DNA from: Fusicatenibacter saccharivorans
GTDB lineage: Bacteria; Bacillota; Clostridia; Lachnospirales; Lachnospiraceae
Length of the DNA stretch: 64,000 nucleotides
Direction of reading: 5' to 3'
NCBI RefSeq assembly: GCF_015557635.1
Contig: NZ_JADNOP010000002.1
Location: forward strand, 62,001-126,000
Every line of letters begins with the position of its first letter. The stretch's first letter is position 1. Made by a program: the position numbers and the translations under genes. Positions 1 through 9,600 of the stretch are shown here, piece after piece. The notes beneath the pieces are model-generated. The model saw only the letters and a list, made by a program, of their open reading frames with translations, was not told the DNA's origin and made no database searches.

Positions 1-513
1 GAAGGTTCTTGCCACGATCATGTTGTATACGCTTAAGCATCCTGGAAGAATCAGTGCCCAGATCGTGTTCAGCATCTGCAGTCTCTGAATAACCAGATAG
101 GTAGGGATCAGACCGCCGCCGAAGAACATGGTGATCAGGTAAAAAATGGTGATCGGTTTCTTTCCGGAGAAATTGCTTCTGGAAAGTGCATACGATGTCG
201 GAAGCGTTACGATCAGGTTGACCATAACACCGCAGAAGGTGATGATCAGGGAGTTTAAAAAGCCTCTCATAACCTGGTCGTTTTTAAATACTTCTGCGTA
301 GCCTTTCAGGGTAAATCCGATCGGGTGAAGCAGTACTTTACCACTCGATACGGCGCTTGGCGCACTGATGGATGAAATGATAACCCAGTACAGCGGATAT
401 GCCACAACAAACAGAACCAGCGTCAGGATAATGAAGCAGGCTGCGTCAAAAACGACGTCCTCTTTGCAGCGTTTTATTTTCTTTTTTGTCACTGCGGTAT
501 TTTCTTTACTCAT
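1..513 (-). CDS. LplC-type carbohydrate ABC transporter permease (3' end cut by window edge)
   Basis: Inner-membrane permease subunit of a binding-protein-dependent sugar importer. Only the first 171 codons are in the window; the reading frame runs off base 1. The protein begins MSKENTAVTKKK and then shows a first membrane segment (about residues 18-40), a periplasmic stretch with GFTLKGYAEVF, and a second hydrophobic segment followed by SRSNFSGKKP, as in LplC/YtcP-like proteins. The ATG at 513 follows a good AGGAGGAAA ribosome site. It lies 14 bases after the LplB-type permease and is surely in the same operon. The sugar-binding protein is probably further along, outside the window. Substrate is inferred from the neighbouring glycosidases, not from this sequence. 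Confidence 0.88.
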   Translation of the reverse strand, partial: MSKENTAVTKKKIKRCKEDVVFDAACFIILTLVLFVVAYPLYWVIISSISAPSAVSSGKVLLHPIGFTLKGYAEVFKNDQVMRGFLNSLIITFCGVMVNLIVTLPTSYALSRSNFSGKKPITIFYLITMFFGGGLIPTYLVIQRLQMLNTIWALILPGCLSVYNMIVARTF

Positions 514-527
514 GTTTTTGTTTCCTC

Positions 528-1463
528 CTACCACAGGCTGTTGCCCGAAAGTTTATCAGATATCGTATTGACAATGATCAGCATAACCATGTTTACGATG
601 GTGTTGAACAGACCGATTGCTGAAGAATACGACATATCGTTGTTGATCAGACCGACCTTATAGACGTAGGTGGAAATGATCTCGGATACACTGGCATTCA
701 GGTTGTTCTGCAGAAGGAAGGCTTTTTCGAAGCCGACGGAAAGAATGCTTCCGCAGTTCATAATCAGAAGAATGGTCGCGGTCGGCATGATCAGCGGAAG
801 GTCGATGTGACGGATCAGCTGTAATTTCGTTGCGCCGTCTACCTTTGCCGCCTCATGCAGCTCCGGGCTGATGCCGGCGAGTGCTGCGAAGTAAATAACA
901 GAGCTCCATCCTGTACTCTGCCATACGCCGGTCCACACATAAATGTGTCTCCAGTAGGCTTTTTTCGCCATGAAGTTGACCGCCGGAATTCCGATTGCTT
1001 CCAGTACGTGGTTGATAACACCGACGGACGGAGACAGGAACAGAATGATCATACCGCACATAACTACGGTAGAAATGAAGTTCGGCGCGTAGGTGACGGT
1101 CTGGATCACTTTCCGGTATCTCTTATGGCGGAAGGAGTTCAGCATCAGTGCCAGGATGATCGGAATCGGGAATGATACGACCAGTCCGTACAGACTCAGG
1201 ATCAACGTGTTCTTGATGGTGGATGCAAAGTATGGAGAGTTGAAGAATCTCTCAAAGTAGTACATGCCTACCCACGGGCTCTTAGTGATTCCGGCCGTCG
1301 CATTGAAGCGGCGGAACGCGATCTGTACACCGTACATCGGAATGTAGCTGAAGATGAAGGTCAGGATCACACCCGGAACACAGAAAAGCCAAAGCGAGAT
1401 GTCTCTCTTGAAGGCTCGGATGGTCCGGCCTTTCTTCTTTGCTTTTGTTGGTTTCTCTTTCAT
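528..1463 (-). CDS. LplB-type carbohydrate ABC transporter permease
   Basis: Membrane permease of the LplB/polysaccharide type, 311 residues, the usual length. The basic start (MKEKPTKAKKKGR) leads into a first membrane segment (about 20-45) and GVQIAFRRFN. The EAA-type loop that docks the ATPase reads ELHEAAKVDGATKLQLIRHIDLPL near residue 215-240. The start at 1463 was chosen because AGGAGGAAAAGAG lies just upstream; a longer open frame to 1610 has no such site and a non-family N-terminus. It forms a pair with the LplC-type permease downstream. No ATPase gene is nearby, which is normal for this family because a shared MsmK-type ATPase is often encoded elsewhere. Confidence 0.92.
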   Translation of the reverse strand: MKEKPTKAKKKGRTIRAFKRDISLWLFCVPGVILTFIFSYIPMYGVQIAFRRFNATAGITKSPWVGMYYFERFFNSPYFASTIKNTLILSLYGLVVSFPIPIILALMLNSFRHKRYRKVIQTVTYAPNFISTVVMCGMIILFLSPSVGVINHVLEAIGIPAVNFMAKKAYWRHIYVWTGVWQSTGWSSVIYFAALAGISPELHEAAKVDGATKLQLIRHIDLPLIMPTATILLIMNCGSILSVGFEKAFLLQNNLNASVSEIISTYVYKVGLINNDMSYSSAIGLFNTIVNMVMLIIVNTISDKLSGNSLW

Positions 1464-1919
1464 TTCTCTCTTTTCCTCCTTTTTAAAGGTTTCGTGTCTT
1501 CCTTGATTGCCGCATTTCCGGTCGTGAACATTTTGAACATTTTGCTTTCGCATCATCCTCGCATGCTGCTTCTTTTTTGTGCAACTGCCACAATCAAATC
1601 TGTGATTCAAGATTTATCCAACACTGTTTTGTTGAATTTATTTTACCTTTTGTTACCTTATTTGTCAACCATTAATTGAATATATATACCAGTTTGTTAC
1701 TTTTACGCAATTTAAGCAGGCGTTTTTTAAGCACTTTTCCTATATTTCGACGCGTTTTTCGGTTTTTCTGTCCCTTGCGGCCGTGATCCATGTTATCTTT
1801 TTTCGTATTTTCGTCCATTTCAAAGAAACAAAAATGGAGAAAATACGTCGTTTTGTTTCGCAACATATTTTCTCCCTTTGTTCAGTTTTGTTACTTTTTA
1901 TATTATCTTCCGTCAAACC
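1464..1919. other. 456-base intergenic region with promoter and hairpin
   Basis: Separates the GH3 gene from the permease pair. It contains a well-formed promoter firing toward the permeases (1640-1668, minus strand), copies of a GTTAC(T)TTT motif near 1652, 1695 and 1888, and a strong inverted repeat at 1804-1847 (17-base and 16-base arms separated by about 11 bases). No coding frame here has a ribosome site or family resemblance. Confidence 0.6.
1640..1668 (-). promoter_or_regulatory. Sigma-A-type promoter of the permease operon
   Basis: Minus-strand TTGACA (1663-1668), 17-base spacer and TAAAAT (1640-1645). The spacer contains GGTAACAAAAGG, one of several GTAACAAA-like repeats in this locus, so a regulator could occupy the core promoter. 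Transcription would start near 1633, leaving a leader of about 170 bases before the LplB-type gene. Confidence 0.75.
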
Positions 1920-4160
1920 TTACATTTCAGTTACATTTCCGCTCCACCATTTCTCTGCTCCATCCTCGAGCATCAGCTCATAGTCATGGCAGATCACTTC
2001 CGGTTTTCCCGGAATCTGGACAAAGTTCATCTCCTCTTTGGAAAGCTGGAACGAAACTTCTTTTTTCTCACCCGGTGCAAGAGAAATTCTGGTAAAAGCT
2101 TTCAGCTCTTTGATTCTCGCTACCACACCGCCAGAACGTTTCCGCACATACAGACACGGAACGGAGGTTCCTGCCATGGCACCGGTGTTCTCTACGGTAA
2201 ACGAAACGGCAGCACCGTTTTCTTCTTTGTTCACGGAAACATCGCTGCACGCAAACGTCGTGTAGGATTTTCCCTCACCGAACGTATGCAGCGGCTGGCT
2301 CGTCATATCGCAGTATGCCGGAACGACGGAGGTACGGTAATTGTAGCACACCGGAATCTGACCGGCGTGGCGCGGCATGGATACCGGGAGACGGCCGGAC
2401 GGATTCGTGGTTCCGTAGAGCATCTCTGCAACGGCCTTGCCGCCCATCGGACCCGGATAAAACGCATACAGAAGGGCATTCGAAGCATTTTCGATATCCT
2501 CGATGCAGTATGCTCTTCCTGCGATCACAACGGTTACCATCGGCTTGCCAAGGCGGGCAAGCTCTGCAACCAGTTCTTCCTGTGCTGCCGGGATGTGAAC
2601 CTTTGCGGTGTCCATTCCCTCGCCGCAGTCCATCGAACGGCTGCCGGTTCCCTTGGATGCTGCACCGTTTGCATCGAACACAGCTCCGCCGAAACGGGAA
2701 GAAGAACCGCCGACAACAGCTACGATCACATCGCTCTTTGCTGCAAGTGCCAGTGCTTTTGCTTTCTCGTCCTCGTCAGCCTCTGAAAATTCACTTCCCA
2801 TTGCATAGGAAACTTCCACGCCCTCCGGCGCTTCCTGTTTCATGCCCTGAAGGACGGTGACGCACTCGCTTTCCGGAACCGGCGGGGTGTAGTCGCCGAG
2901 CATGCAGTAACGGTCTGCTGCGTGATAGCCGATCACAGCTACTTTTTTGTACTTCTTAGCAAGCGGCAGCACACTCTCCTCGTTTTTCAGAAGAACAGCG
3001 GACTCCCGTGCCAGGGAAAGAGATACTTCCGGGATCCCGGCTTCTTCCGGGGTGAGCATGTTTTCTTCCATATAAGGATGTTCAAACAGACCCTTTTCAA
3101 ATTTCAGCTTCAGAACTTTGAGAACAGACTCGTCGATCTCGCTCTCATCGAGAAGTCCCTGCTCTACGGCCTCGCCGAGACGGCTGAACGCTTCATCCCA
3201 GAGGCTCACATCCACACCGGCTTTTCTCGCTGCAACGCCTGCATGCAGAGTATCACCCTCGGTATTCTTAAGGAAATCTACAGCCAAACCATCTGCCATC
3301 ACAATGCCGTCAAAGCCCATCTCGCCGCGCAGAACATCGCGGAGCAGCCATGCGTTTCTGTGGCAGTACACGCCGTCGATCTCGTTGTATGCCGCCATGA
3401 TGCCTTCCACGCCTGCTTCACAGCACGCTTTTGCAGAAGGAAAATGAATTTCCCGAAGCTCCCGCTCGCCGATTCTTGCAGCACTCGCGTTCACACCTCC
3501 GGTTGTCTCGCCCTGTGCGCAGAAGTGTTTTGCCACACTGCCGACACCGGTGGACTGCATACCGGTGACTGCCGCTTTTGCCATGGATGCGGCAAGGCAC
3601 GGGTCTTCGGAGTAGCACTCCTCACTTCTTCCCCATCTCGGGTCGCGCGCCATATCGAGCGCCGACATCAGCGCCAGATCCACATGACCGCTCTTTAACT
3701 GTTTTCCGCATGCCTTGTAGCCTTCGGAAAGAAGTTCCGGGTCGAATGTTGCGCCTGCTGCCAGGTTGACCGGAAGCAGACCGCCGCCGAGCGCCTGATG
3801 GCCGTGCGGGCACTCGGTGCTCATCATCATCGGGATGCCGAGGCGGGAATGATCGATCACATATTTCTGTACTATATTATAGGCTTTTGCGGAAAGTTCC
3901 AGCACAATGCCGGTCTTCTCATCTTTATCTGCCCACGGATCGGCACGGTACAGGCCGTACAGGACGCCAAGCCCTCCCATGCGCTCTACTTCCTCTTTAA
4001 ATTCCTCTGTCAGTGTAAACTCCTCACCCTGTCTCTCGTAAATCCGGAATCCGTACAGACGCTGATTTAACTGTCCTACTTTTTCCTGCAGCGTCATTTT
4101 TCCGAGCAGGTCTTTTGCGCGCTCTTCCGGGGAAAGGGCCGCATTCTGATATGCTTCCAT
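1920..4160 (-). CDS. Glycoside hydrolase family 3 beta-glycosidase
   Basis: Exo-acting beta-glycosidase of 746 residues, without a signal peptide, so probably cytoplasmic. The N-terminal TIM-barrel domain holds the GH3 signature DPRWGRSEECYSEDP (about 170-185), KHF at 211-213, and the nucleophile Asp290 in GIVMADGLAVDF. The alpha/beta sandwich domain and a C-terminal fibronectin-III-like domain (about 620-740, with ELKAFTRISLAPGE) follow. The architecture is the beta-glucosidase/xylosidase type and not the short NagZ type, so beta-N-acetylglucosaminidase activity is not indicated. The start has GGAGGAAAC upstream. It lies divergent from the CBM9-like gene. Exact substrate unknown; context suggests oligosaccharides brought in by the adjacent importer. 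Confidence 0.93.
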   Translation of the reverse strand: MEAYQNAALSPEERAKDLLGKMTLQEKVGQLNQRLYGFRIYERQGEEFTLTEEFKEEVERMGGLGVLYGLYRADPWADKDEKTGIVLELSAKAYNIVQKYVIDHSRLGIPMMMSTECPHGHQALGGGLLPVNLAAGATFDPELLSEGYKACGKQLKSGHVDLALMSALDMARDPRWGRSEECYSEDPCLAASMAKAAVTGMQSTGVGSVAKHFCAQGETTGGVNASAARIGERELREIHFPSAKACCEAGVEGIMAAYNEIDGVYCHRNAWLLRDVLRGEMGFDGIVMADGLAVDFLKNTEGDTLHAGVAARKAGVDVSLWDEAFSRLGEAVEQGLLDESEIDESVLKVLKLKFEKGLFEHPYMEENMLTPEEAGIPEVSLSLARESAVLLKNEESVLPLAKKYKKVAVIGYHAADRYCMLGDYTPPVPESECVTVLQGMKQEAPEGVEVSYAMGSEFSEADEDEKAKALALAAKSDVIVAVVGGSSSRFGGAVFDANGAASKGTGSRSMDCGEGMDTAKVHIPAAQEELVAELARLGKPMVTVVIAGRAYCIEDIENASNALLYAFYPGPMGGKAVAEMLYGTTNPSGRLPVSMPRHAGQIPVCYNYRTSVVPAYCDMTSQPLHTFGEGKSYTTFACSDVSVNKEENGAAVSFTVENTGAMAGTSVPCLYVRKRSGGVVARIKELKAFTRISLAPGEKKEVSFQLSKEEMNFVQIPGKPEVICHDYELMLEDGAEKWWSGNVTEM

Positions 4161-4313
4161 TGTTTTTGTTTCCTCCTTGTCCTTCTCCTTATTTCAAGTG
4201 GCTTTATTGTACCGCATTCTTTTCATTTTGTCCACAGTAAGTTATCTTTCGTTCATTTTTGTTCATTTTAATGTTGAATTTTATTACTTCTGGTGTTATG
4301 ATACCTTTTGTCG

Positions 4314-4330
4314 ACACGTTTTCCGCGTGT
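4314..4330. promoter_or_regulatory. Inverted repeat upstream of the CBM9-like gene
   Basis: ACACG and CGTGT arms separated by seven bases in the divergent GH3/CBM9 intergenic region. It sits 48 bases before the CBM9-like start. The size and symmetry suit a LacI-family operator, and the LacI gene is next door. This is inference from symmetry only. Confidence 0.4.
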
Positions 4331-4377
4331 TTTCTAAAAAAGCTTAACAGTAAATATTTGAAAGGGAGATTTTTACT

Positions 4378-5445
4378 ATGAGTACAAACATCACAATTCC
4401 GGTTCCGGCAGTCCCGTTCGCACCGCCGGTTTACACCTGCCACCGCGCAAAAAAGCCGTTCGAGTTAGACGGAAACATCAACAAACCATTCTGGGAAGAT
4501 GCCCCGTATACCGACGAATTTCTCGATATCGAAGGAAGCCACATGCCGCTTCCGCGCTTTGTCACCCGTGCAAAAATGCTCTGGGATGACGAGAACCTTT
4601 ACGTAGCAGCCGTGCTTGACGGCGATGAAATCTGGGGACACCAGACCGAGCGCGACTCCGTCATTTTCCTCGACAACGATTTTGAAATCTTCGTTGACCC
4701 GGATTCTGATACGTACCATTACTATGAGTTCGAAATGAACGTTCTGAACACGGTATGGGATCTGTTTCTTTCCGAGCCATACCGTGACGGCGGAAGCGGC
4801 CTCAATGGCTACGACATGCACGGTCTGCGCACCGCTGTTCATGTAGATGGCTCCATCAACGATCCATCCGCAGAAAACAAGTGCTGGAGCGTTGAGGTTG
4901 TCATTCCGTTCGCTGCTCTCTATGAGTATCAGAAAGAACGCCGCGCACCGAAAAACGGAGAATTCTACCGTATGAACTTCTCCCGTGTTCAGTGGAAAGT
5001 GGACATCAAGGACAACACTTATGTAAAACGTACCAATGAAGCCGGAAACGTTCTCCCGGAGGACAACTGGGTATGGGCTCCGACCGGTGTCATCAACATT
5101 CATTACCCGGAACTCTGGTCTTTCGTTTTCTTCTCTGACGACCGCGACGACGCACCGTGTGACATCACGATTCCGGAGGACGAATACCGCAAATGGGAAC
5201 TCCGCAAGCTGTATTACGCAGAAAACATTCTGTTTGAGACAACCGGTTCCTACAGCGACAGTCTTACCGTCTTACAGGAGACCCTTGCCGCTTACGCTCC
5301 AAATGACTTCAACAAAACCGTCAAAGCTCTTGACTACACCATTGAGACCACAAGCCACTCTTACCTGATCACCTGCCCGAGTGCCGACGGAGCACATTTA
5401 CTCCTTCTGTCTTCCAATGGAAAGGTTGAAAAAGTTACACGTTAA
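4378..5445 (+). CDS. Carbohydrate-binding family 9-like protein
   Basis: 355-residue protein with a CBM9-like (DOMON-type) beta-sandwich. The domain begins at KPFELDGNINKPFWEDAPY (about 24-42) and includes the typical ENLYVAAVLDGDEIW and NDFEIFVDPDSD stretches. These domains bind sugar ends. There is no signal peptide, so the protein seems cytoplasmic; that is common for Lachnospiraceae homologues but their role is unproven. The ATG follows GAAAGGGAG. The last 20 bases overlap the lacI promoter. It is probably transcribed away from GH3 from the shared intergenic region. A role as a non-catalytic glycan sensor or an uncharacterised enzyme cannot be separated here. Confidence 0.85.
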   Translation: MSTNITIPVPAVPFAPPVYTCHRAKKPFELDGNINKPFWEDAPYTDEFLDIEGSHMPLPRFVTRAKMLWDDENLYVAAVLDGDEIWGHQTERDSVIFLDNDFEIFVDPDSDTYHYYEFEMNVLNTVWDLFLSEPYRDGGSGLNGYDMHGLRTAVHVDGSINDPSAENKCWSVEVVIPFAALYEYQKERRAPKNGEFYRMNFSRVQWKVDIKDNTYVKRTNEAGNVLPEDNWVWAPTGVINIHYPELWSFVFFSDDRDDAPCDITIPEDEYRKWELRKLYYAENILFETTGSYSDSLTVLQETLAAYAPNDFNKTVKALDYTIETTSHSYLITCPSADGAHLLLLSSNGKVEKVTR

Positions 5446-5454
5446 GTGTATAAT
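5426..5454 (+). promoter_or_regulatory. lacI-type regulator promoter with overlapping dyad
   Basis: TTGAAA (5426-5431), 17-base spacer, TATAAT (5449-5454). A dyad TACAC-GTTAA-GTGTA (5436-5450) fills the spacer, a position where a bound repressor would block RNA polymerase, suggesting autoregulation. The promoter lies across the stop codon of the upstream gene. Confidence 0.7.
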
Positions 5455-5496
5455 ATGTGTTAGCACTCAAAATTTGTAACAGGATCGGTTTAAACT

Positions 5497-6519
5497 ATGA
5501 AAAAAGTAACGTTACAGGAAATCGCGAACTCCCTGGGCATCTCCCGGACTACGGTCTGGAAGGTGTTCAGCGGACACGAAGGCGTCTCCGATTCCCTGCG
5601 CACCAAGGTCATCGCCAAAGCCCAGGAACTCGGCTATGCCATCCCGGAGGATTTTCAGTATCCGCAGAGCGCAGAGGAGACCACGCCGGTCAACATTGCA
5701 GTTGCCGTCTGCAGACCGGAAACCTCACTTTTCTGGATGACCATCATCCACCAAATTGCAAAAGTATTTTCGACACACAATGTCAATCTCGTTTACACGT
5801 ATCTTCCGACTTCGGCGGATAAAACGTATTTTCTCCCGCCGACTCTTACAAACGGAAATGTTCACGGCATCATCGTTCTGAATGTGTACAACGAGCGTCT
5901 TCTGCGCCTGCTCGCAGAGACACAGATTCCGAAAGTGTTCCTGGACACTTCCTCTCTTGTTGCCCCGGATGAGCTGAACGGCGACCTGCTTCTCATGGAG
6001 AGCCGCACCAGTGTCCGCCGCATCACCTGCCATCTGCTCGAGCAGGGACGCACCCTTCCGGGCTTCATCGGTGATATCAGCTACGCACAGTCCAACCGCG
6101 AACGATATGAAGGTTTCTGCCAGGCTCTGGCGGATGCCGGTAAAAAGGTGGATTCTTCTCTCTGCCTGACGACACCGCTCGGCATCGATACGTACCGTGA
6201 AGAAATCGATACCTTCCTTTCTTCCCTGTCCCGCATGCCGGACGCTTTCGTCTGCGCCAGCGACTACGTTGCCTGCATTCTGATGCAGCTTCTCGAAAAA
6301 CGGGGCTTACGCGTACCGGAGGACGTTGCAGTATCCGGCTTCGACAACAATACAGAGGATCTTCTGGCAGAACATCTGACGACCGTTCAGGTCTTCAACG
6401 AAGAACTCGGCGCACGTCTGGCACTCCAGATTCTGTACCGGATCAAATATCCGAACACGCCGCATGAAATTACGTATCTCGGCACCAACGTGCTGTACCG
6501 CGATTCCACCGGTGACTGA
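5497..6519 (+). CDS. LacI-family transcriptional regulator
   Basis: 340-residue repressor. The N-terminal helix-turn-helix is MKKVTLQEIANSLGISRTTV (residues 1-20), followed by a hinge region and a periplasmic-binding-like sensor domain (about 60-335) with PDAFVCASDYVACILMQLLE and VAVSGFDNN, both typical. The recognition helix reads ISRTTVWKVFSG, where the family norm is TVSRVLNG. That change may alter operator preference. It sits between the CBM9-like gene and the convergent GH38 gene and is the obvious candidate to control the whole glycan locus. The effector is unknown; a sugar released by the neighbouring enzymes is likely. Confidence 0.94.
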   Translation: MKKVTLQEIANSLGISRTTVWKVFSGHEGVSDSLRTKVIAKAQELGYAIPEDFQYPQSAEETTPVNIAVAVCRPETSLFWMTIIHQIAKVFSTHNVNLVYTYLPTSADKTYFLPPTLTNGNVHGIIVLNVYNERLLRLLAETQIPKVFLDTSSLVAPDELNGDLLLMESRTSVRRITCHLLEQGRTLPGFIGDISYAQSNRERYEGFCQALADAGKKVDSSLCLTTPLGIDTYREEIDTFLSSLSRMPDAFVCASDYVACILMQLLEKRGLRVPEDVAVSGFDNNTEDLLAEHLTTVQVFNEELGARLALQILYRIKYPNTPHEITYLGTNVLYRDSTGD

Positions 6520-6542
6520 TTTTATTTTTCATCTGTTTTCAA

Positions 6543-6581
6543 AAAAGACACCGTCTTCCCTTCCGGGACACGGTGTCTTTT
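6543..6581. terminator. Bidirectional terminator between lacI and GH38 genes
   Basis: Twelve-base arms AAAAGACACCGT and ACGGTGTCTTTT with a 15-base loop. A-rich and T-rich flanks make it work in both directions for these convergent genes. Confidence 0.85.
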
Positions 6582-6601
6582 TCTGTTGCTCGGCATATCA
6601 A

Positions 6602-6624
6602 CAATTGGTCCAGTGGACCAATTG
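6602..6624. promoter_or_regulatory. Perfect 23-base operator-like palindrome
   Basis: Arms CAATTGGTCCA and TGGACCAATTG flank a single central G. The TTGGTnnn-ACCAA shape resembles operators of FadR-subfamily GntR regulators. There is no U-run, so it is not a terminator. It stands between two gene 3' ends, an odd place for an operator, and no GntR gene is in the window. Confidence 0.5.
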
Positions 6625-6651
6625 TGATTTCTATATTTTATTTCTGTTTTC

Positions 6652-9600
6652 TTACTTCGCGGTGCGGATGCGGATCGTACGGATCTCATACGGCTTGATC
6701 GTAAGCTCAATCTCGTTCTCCTTCACACCAAGCGCGCCCTCGATCGGGTTCTCGAGAAGGTCGGTCTCCTCAGCGGATGCAATTGCCTCTGCGCAGTGCA
6801 GGGTCACTTTCGTTCTTGCATTCTCCACCTCGTACAGACGAACGATTACGCCGTCGCCGTCCTCTGCCTTCTTCACAGTCTCAAGCACTACGTCGCGTTT
6901 GTCTACAGACAGGAATTCCATGCGGTCTTTCTCTGCTGCACCTGCAACTGCTTTTGCCGGTACGTTCAGGTTCAGAGCTTCCTGCTCGGTGCCTGCCTCA
7001 CGCCATGTTCCTGCGTGCGGATACAGAGAGTAAGTAAAGAAATGCTCTTCCTGGTCTGCGGTCAGGTTCGGCTCAGTTCCGGATTTGATCAGAGTCTGCG
7101 TCATCACACGGTTCTTCATGGAATAGCCGTACTTGCAGTCGTTCATCAGGCTGACGCCGTAGCTTCCCTCTGAGATATCAGCCCATTTGTGGCCGCATAC
7201 TTCGAATCTTGCCTGATCCCAGCTTGTGTTGGTGTGCAGTTTTCTTGTCACATTACCGAACTGGATATCGAAAGTTGCCTCGTCGCTGTGAACGTCTACC
7301 GGGAAGTGAACTTTCAGTACATGCTCGGCGAACTTCCAGTCAACGTAGGTTTCGAAGTCGATTCTGCGGTCTTTTGCATAGAAATGGATCTGCTGGCGGA
7401 TGACGGTGTCCATCACTTCGCGCTCAATTTCCAGTGTTGCGCGGACCGGACCGTTTTCTGTCCACTCCATGCGGCGTACACCCTCCACCTTCCAGGATTT
7501 CTCGGTATGGAAGATATCCAGGTTCCATGCGCTGTACTGCAGAGGTTTGTCCTCATAGATACGCAGCTCGTTGCCGGTTGTTCCGCTCTGAAGCACTTCG
7601 CGGTCATTCTCTTTATCAAACAAGGAAGTGAATTCACCGTTTGCATCGATCTGGATCGTGTAGAACGGAGTCTCAAGGGTATAGCCCTCTCCAGCTTCTG
7701 TTACAGCAAATGGCGTTTCCGCAGCGGCTCCGCTCGTCGGGCGCAGAACCTGATATCCTTTGGACGGCAGGTTTTCTGCATAGACAATGGCTCCGTCTTT
7801 CGTCTGCTGTACCGGATATACGGTGGTTCCGTCGGTCATGGCTTCTGCCGCGGTCTCACCGAGTACAACAACGTCGTTTCTTCTGTGGCCGAGAGTGTTC
7901 CATACGGTCACGCTCTCGTCTTTTGTTCCGCAGAGTGCTTCCATGCGCTCGCCGATCAGTTTTGCTGATGTCTCCGCAATCTCTGCATATTCTTTCTTCG
8001 TCTGCTCATATACCTCATGGATCGAGGAGCCCGGCAGAATATCGTGGAACTGGTTGGTCAGGATCATCTCCCACATGCGGTTCAGTTCTTCGGTCGGGTA
8101 TGCTTTTCCGGCGTTTTCGGCCAGAACGGACAGAAGCTCTAATTCCATCATCGCGTACTCGCTCTTACGGTTGCCGCGTTTGTTGCGTGCCATCGAGGTG
8201 TATGTTCCGCGGTGGAACTCAAAATACAGTTCGCCGATCCAGGTTGGGAGGCGTTTGCTGTCTTTTACCTTCTCATGCAGCTCGTCGAAATACGTTCTCG
8301 CAAATGCCTGGCGTACTTTCGGCACACCTTTGATGCCTTTTTCCATACGTTTGGATGTCTCCAGCATTCTTCTGGTCGGGCCGCCGCCGCCGTCTCCGTA
8401 GCCGTAGCTGATCAGGATATCGTTGTTGATGTCCTTGTTCTGGTAGCGGTCCCATCCGCCCATGATGGCATCCGGGTGCAGCATTCCGTTGTATGTGGTA
8501 AAGAAGCTCGTCTCCGGCTGTCCGACGCCGAGCGTTGTGATCATATGAGTGAATACTTCACTTCCGTCGATGCCTTCCCAGTTCATCGTATCGTACGGCA
8601 CTTTGTTGAACTCGTTCCATGCCAGTTTGGTCGTCATGAAGTAGTCAATTCCGCATTTTTTCAGAATCTGCGGCATCGCTGCGCTGTATCCGAAGACATC
8701 CGGCAGCCACAGGATCTTGTTGTCCACGCCAAACTCTTCTTTGAAAAAGCGTTTTCCGAACAGGAACTGGCGCACGAGGGACTCTCCTGAAGTCAGGTTG
8801 CAGTCTGCCTCAACCCACATGCCGCCTTCCGGCTCCCAGCGTCCTTCTTTGACTCTCTGGCGGATTTTCTCGTACACTTCCGGGTGTCTTTCTTTGACAA
8901 AGCTGTAGAGCTTCGGCTGGCTCGACATGAAGTGATAGTTCGGATACTCCTCCATCAGTTTTAATACCGTTGCAAAGCTTCGGCAGGATTTCTGACGAAC
9001 CTGGTCGATCGTCCACAGCCATGCCACATCAATGTGGGTGTGGCCGATGCACGTTGCCACAACTTCGTCCCAGCCGCCCATTTTTTCATAGATCTCTTCC
9101 TGGATGCATTTTTCTGCCTCTTCGATGGAAGCGTAGAACTCTTTACTGTATGGCTTGCGCAGGTCCAGCAGATTGATCGTGTTGGTCAGTGCGGTTTCGA
9201 GATCCAGACGCGTTTTATTATCCTCGTCCATACGGTTCAGGCCCTGCATCGGAACGATGAGGTCGTAATAGATCTCCTCGATTTTCGCATCATGCTCCTC
9301 AAGGTCTGCCAGCAGACGGAACTCGCTGTGCAGCGTTCCGGTGTAGGACTGCAGGTCGAGCTGGATTTTTTCACCGGCCTTTGCGTTTTCTCTTACAAGT
9401 ACTTCGCGGTGGTTGATATCCATACCCTGGATCACTTCACCGTTTGCAAACAGCAGGAACTGCGGGTTTCTTCCGTCATCCCAGTCGTCCAGTCCTGCAT
9501 GGACTCTCATCCAGAGATTTTTTCCATCGAAGCTCTCCGGAACGGTGATGGTGGTGCGGAACCAGTAATGTTTGTCCGGTCCGTACCAGCGGTCATTGAC

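Noticed and set aside
1878-2786. Long plus-strand open frame antisense to GH3
   Set aside because: It mirrors the GH3 coding frame, with no ribosome site or recognizable domain.
6602-6624. The 23-base palindrome as a terminator
   Set aside because: One-base centre and no U-run on either side; the true terminator is at 6543-6581.
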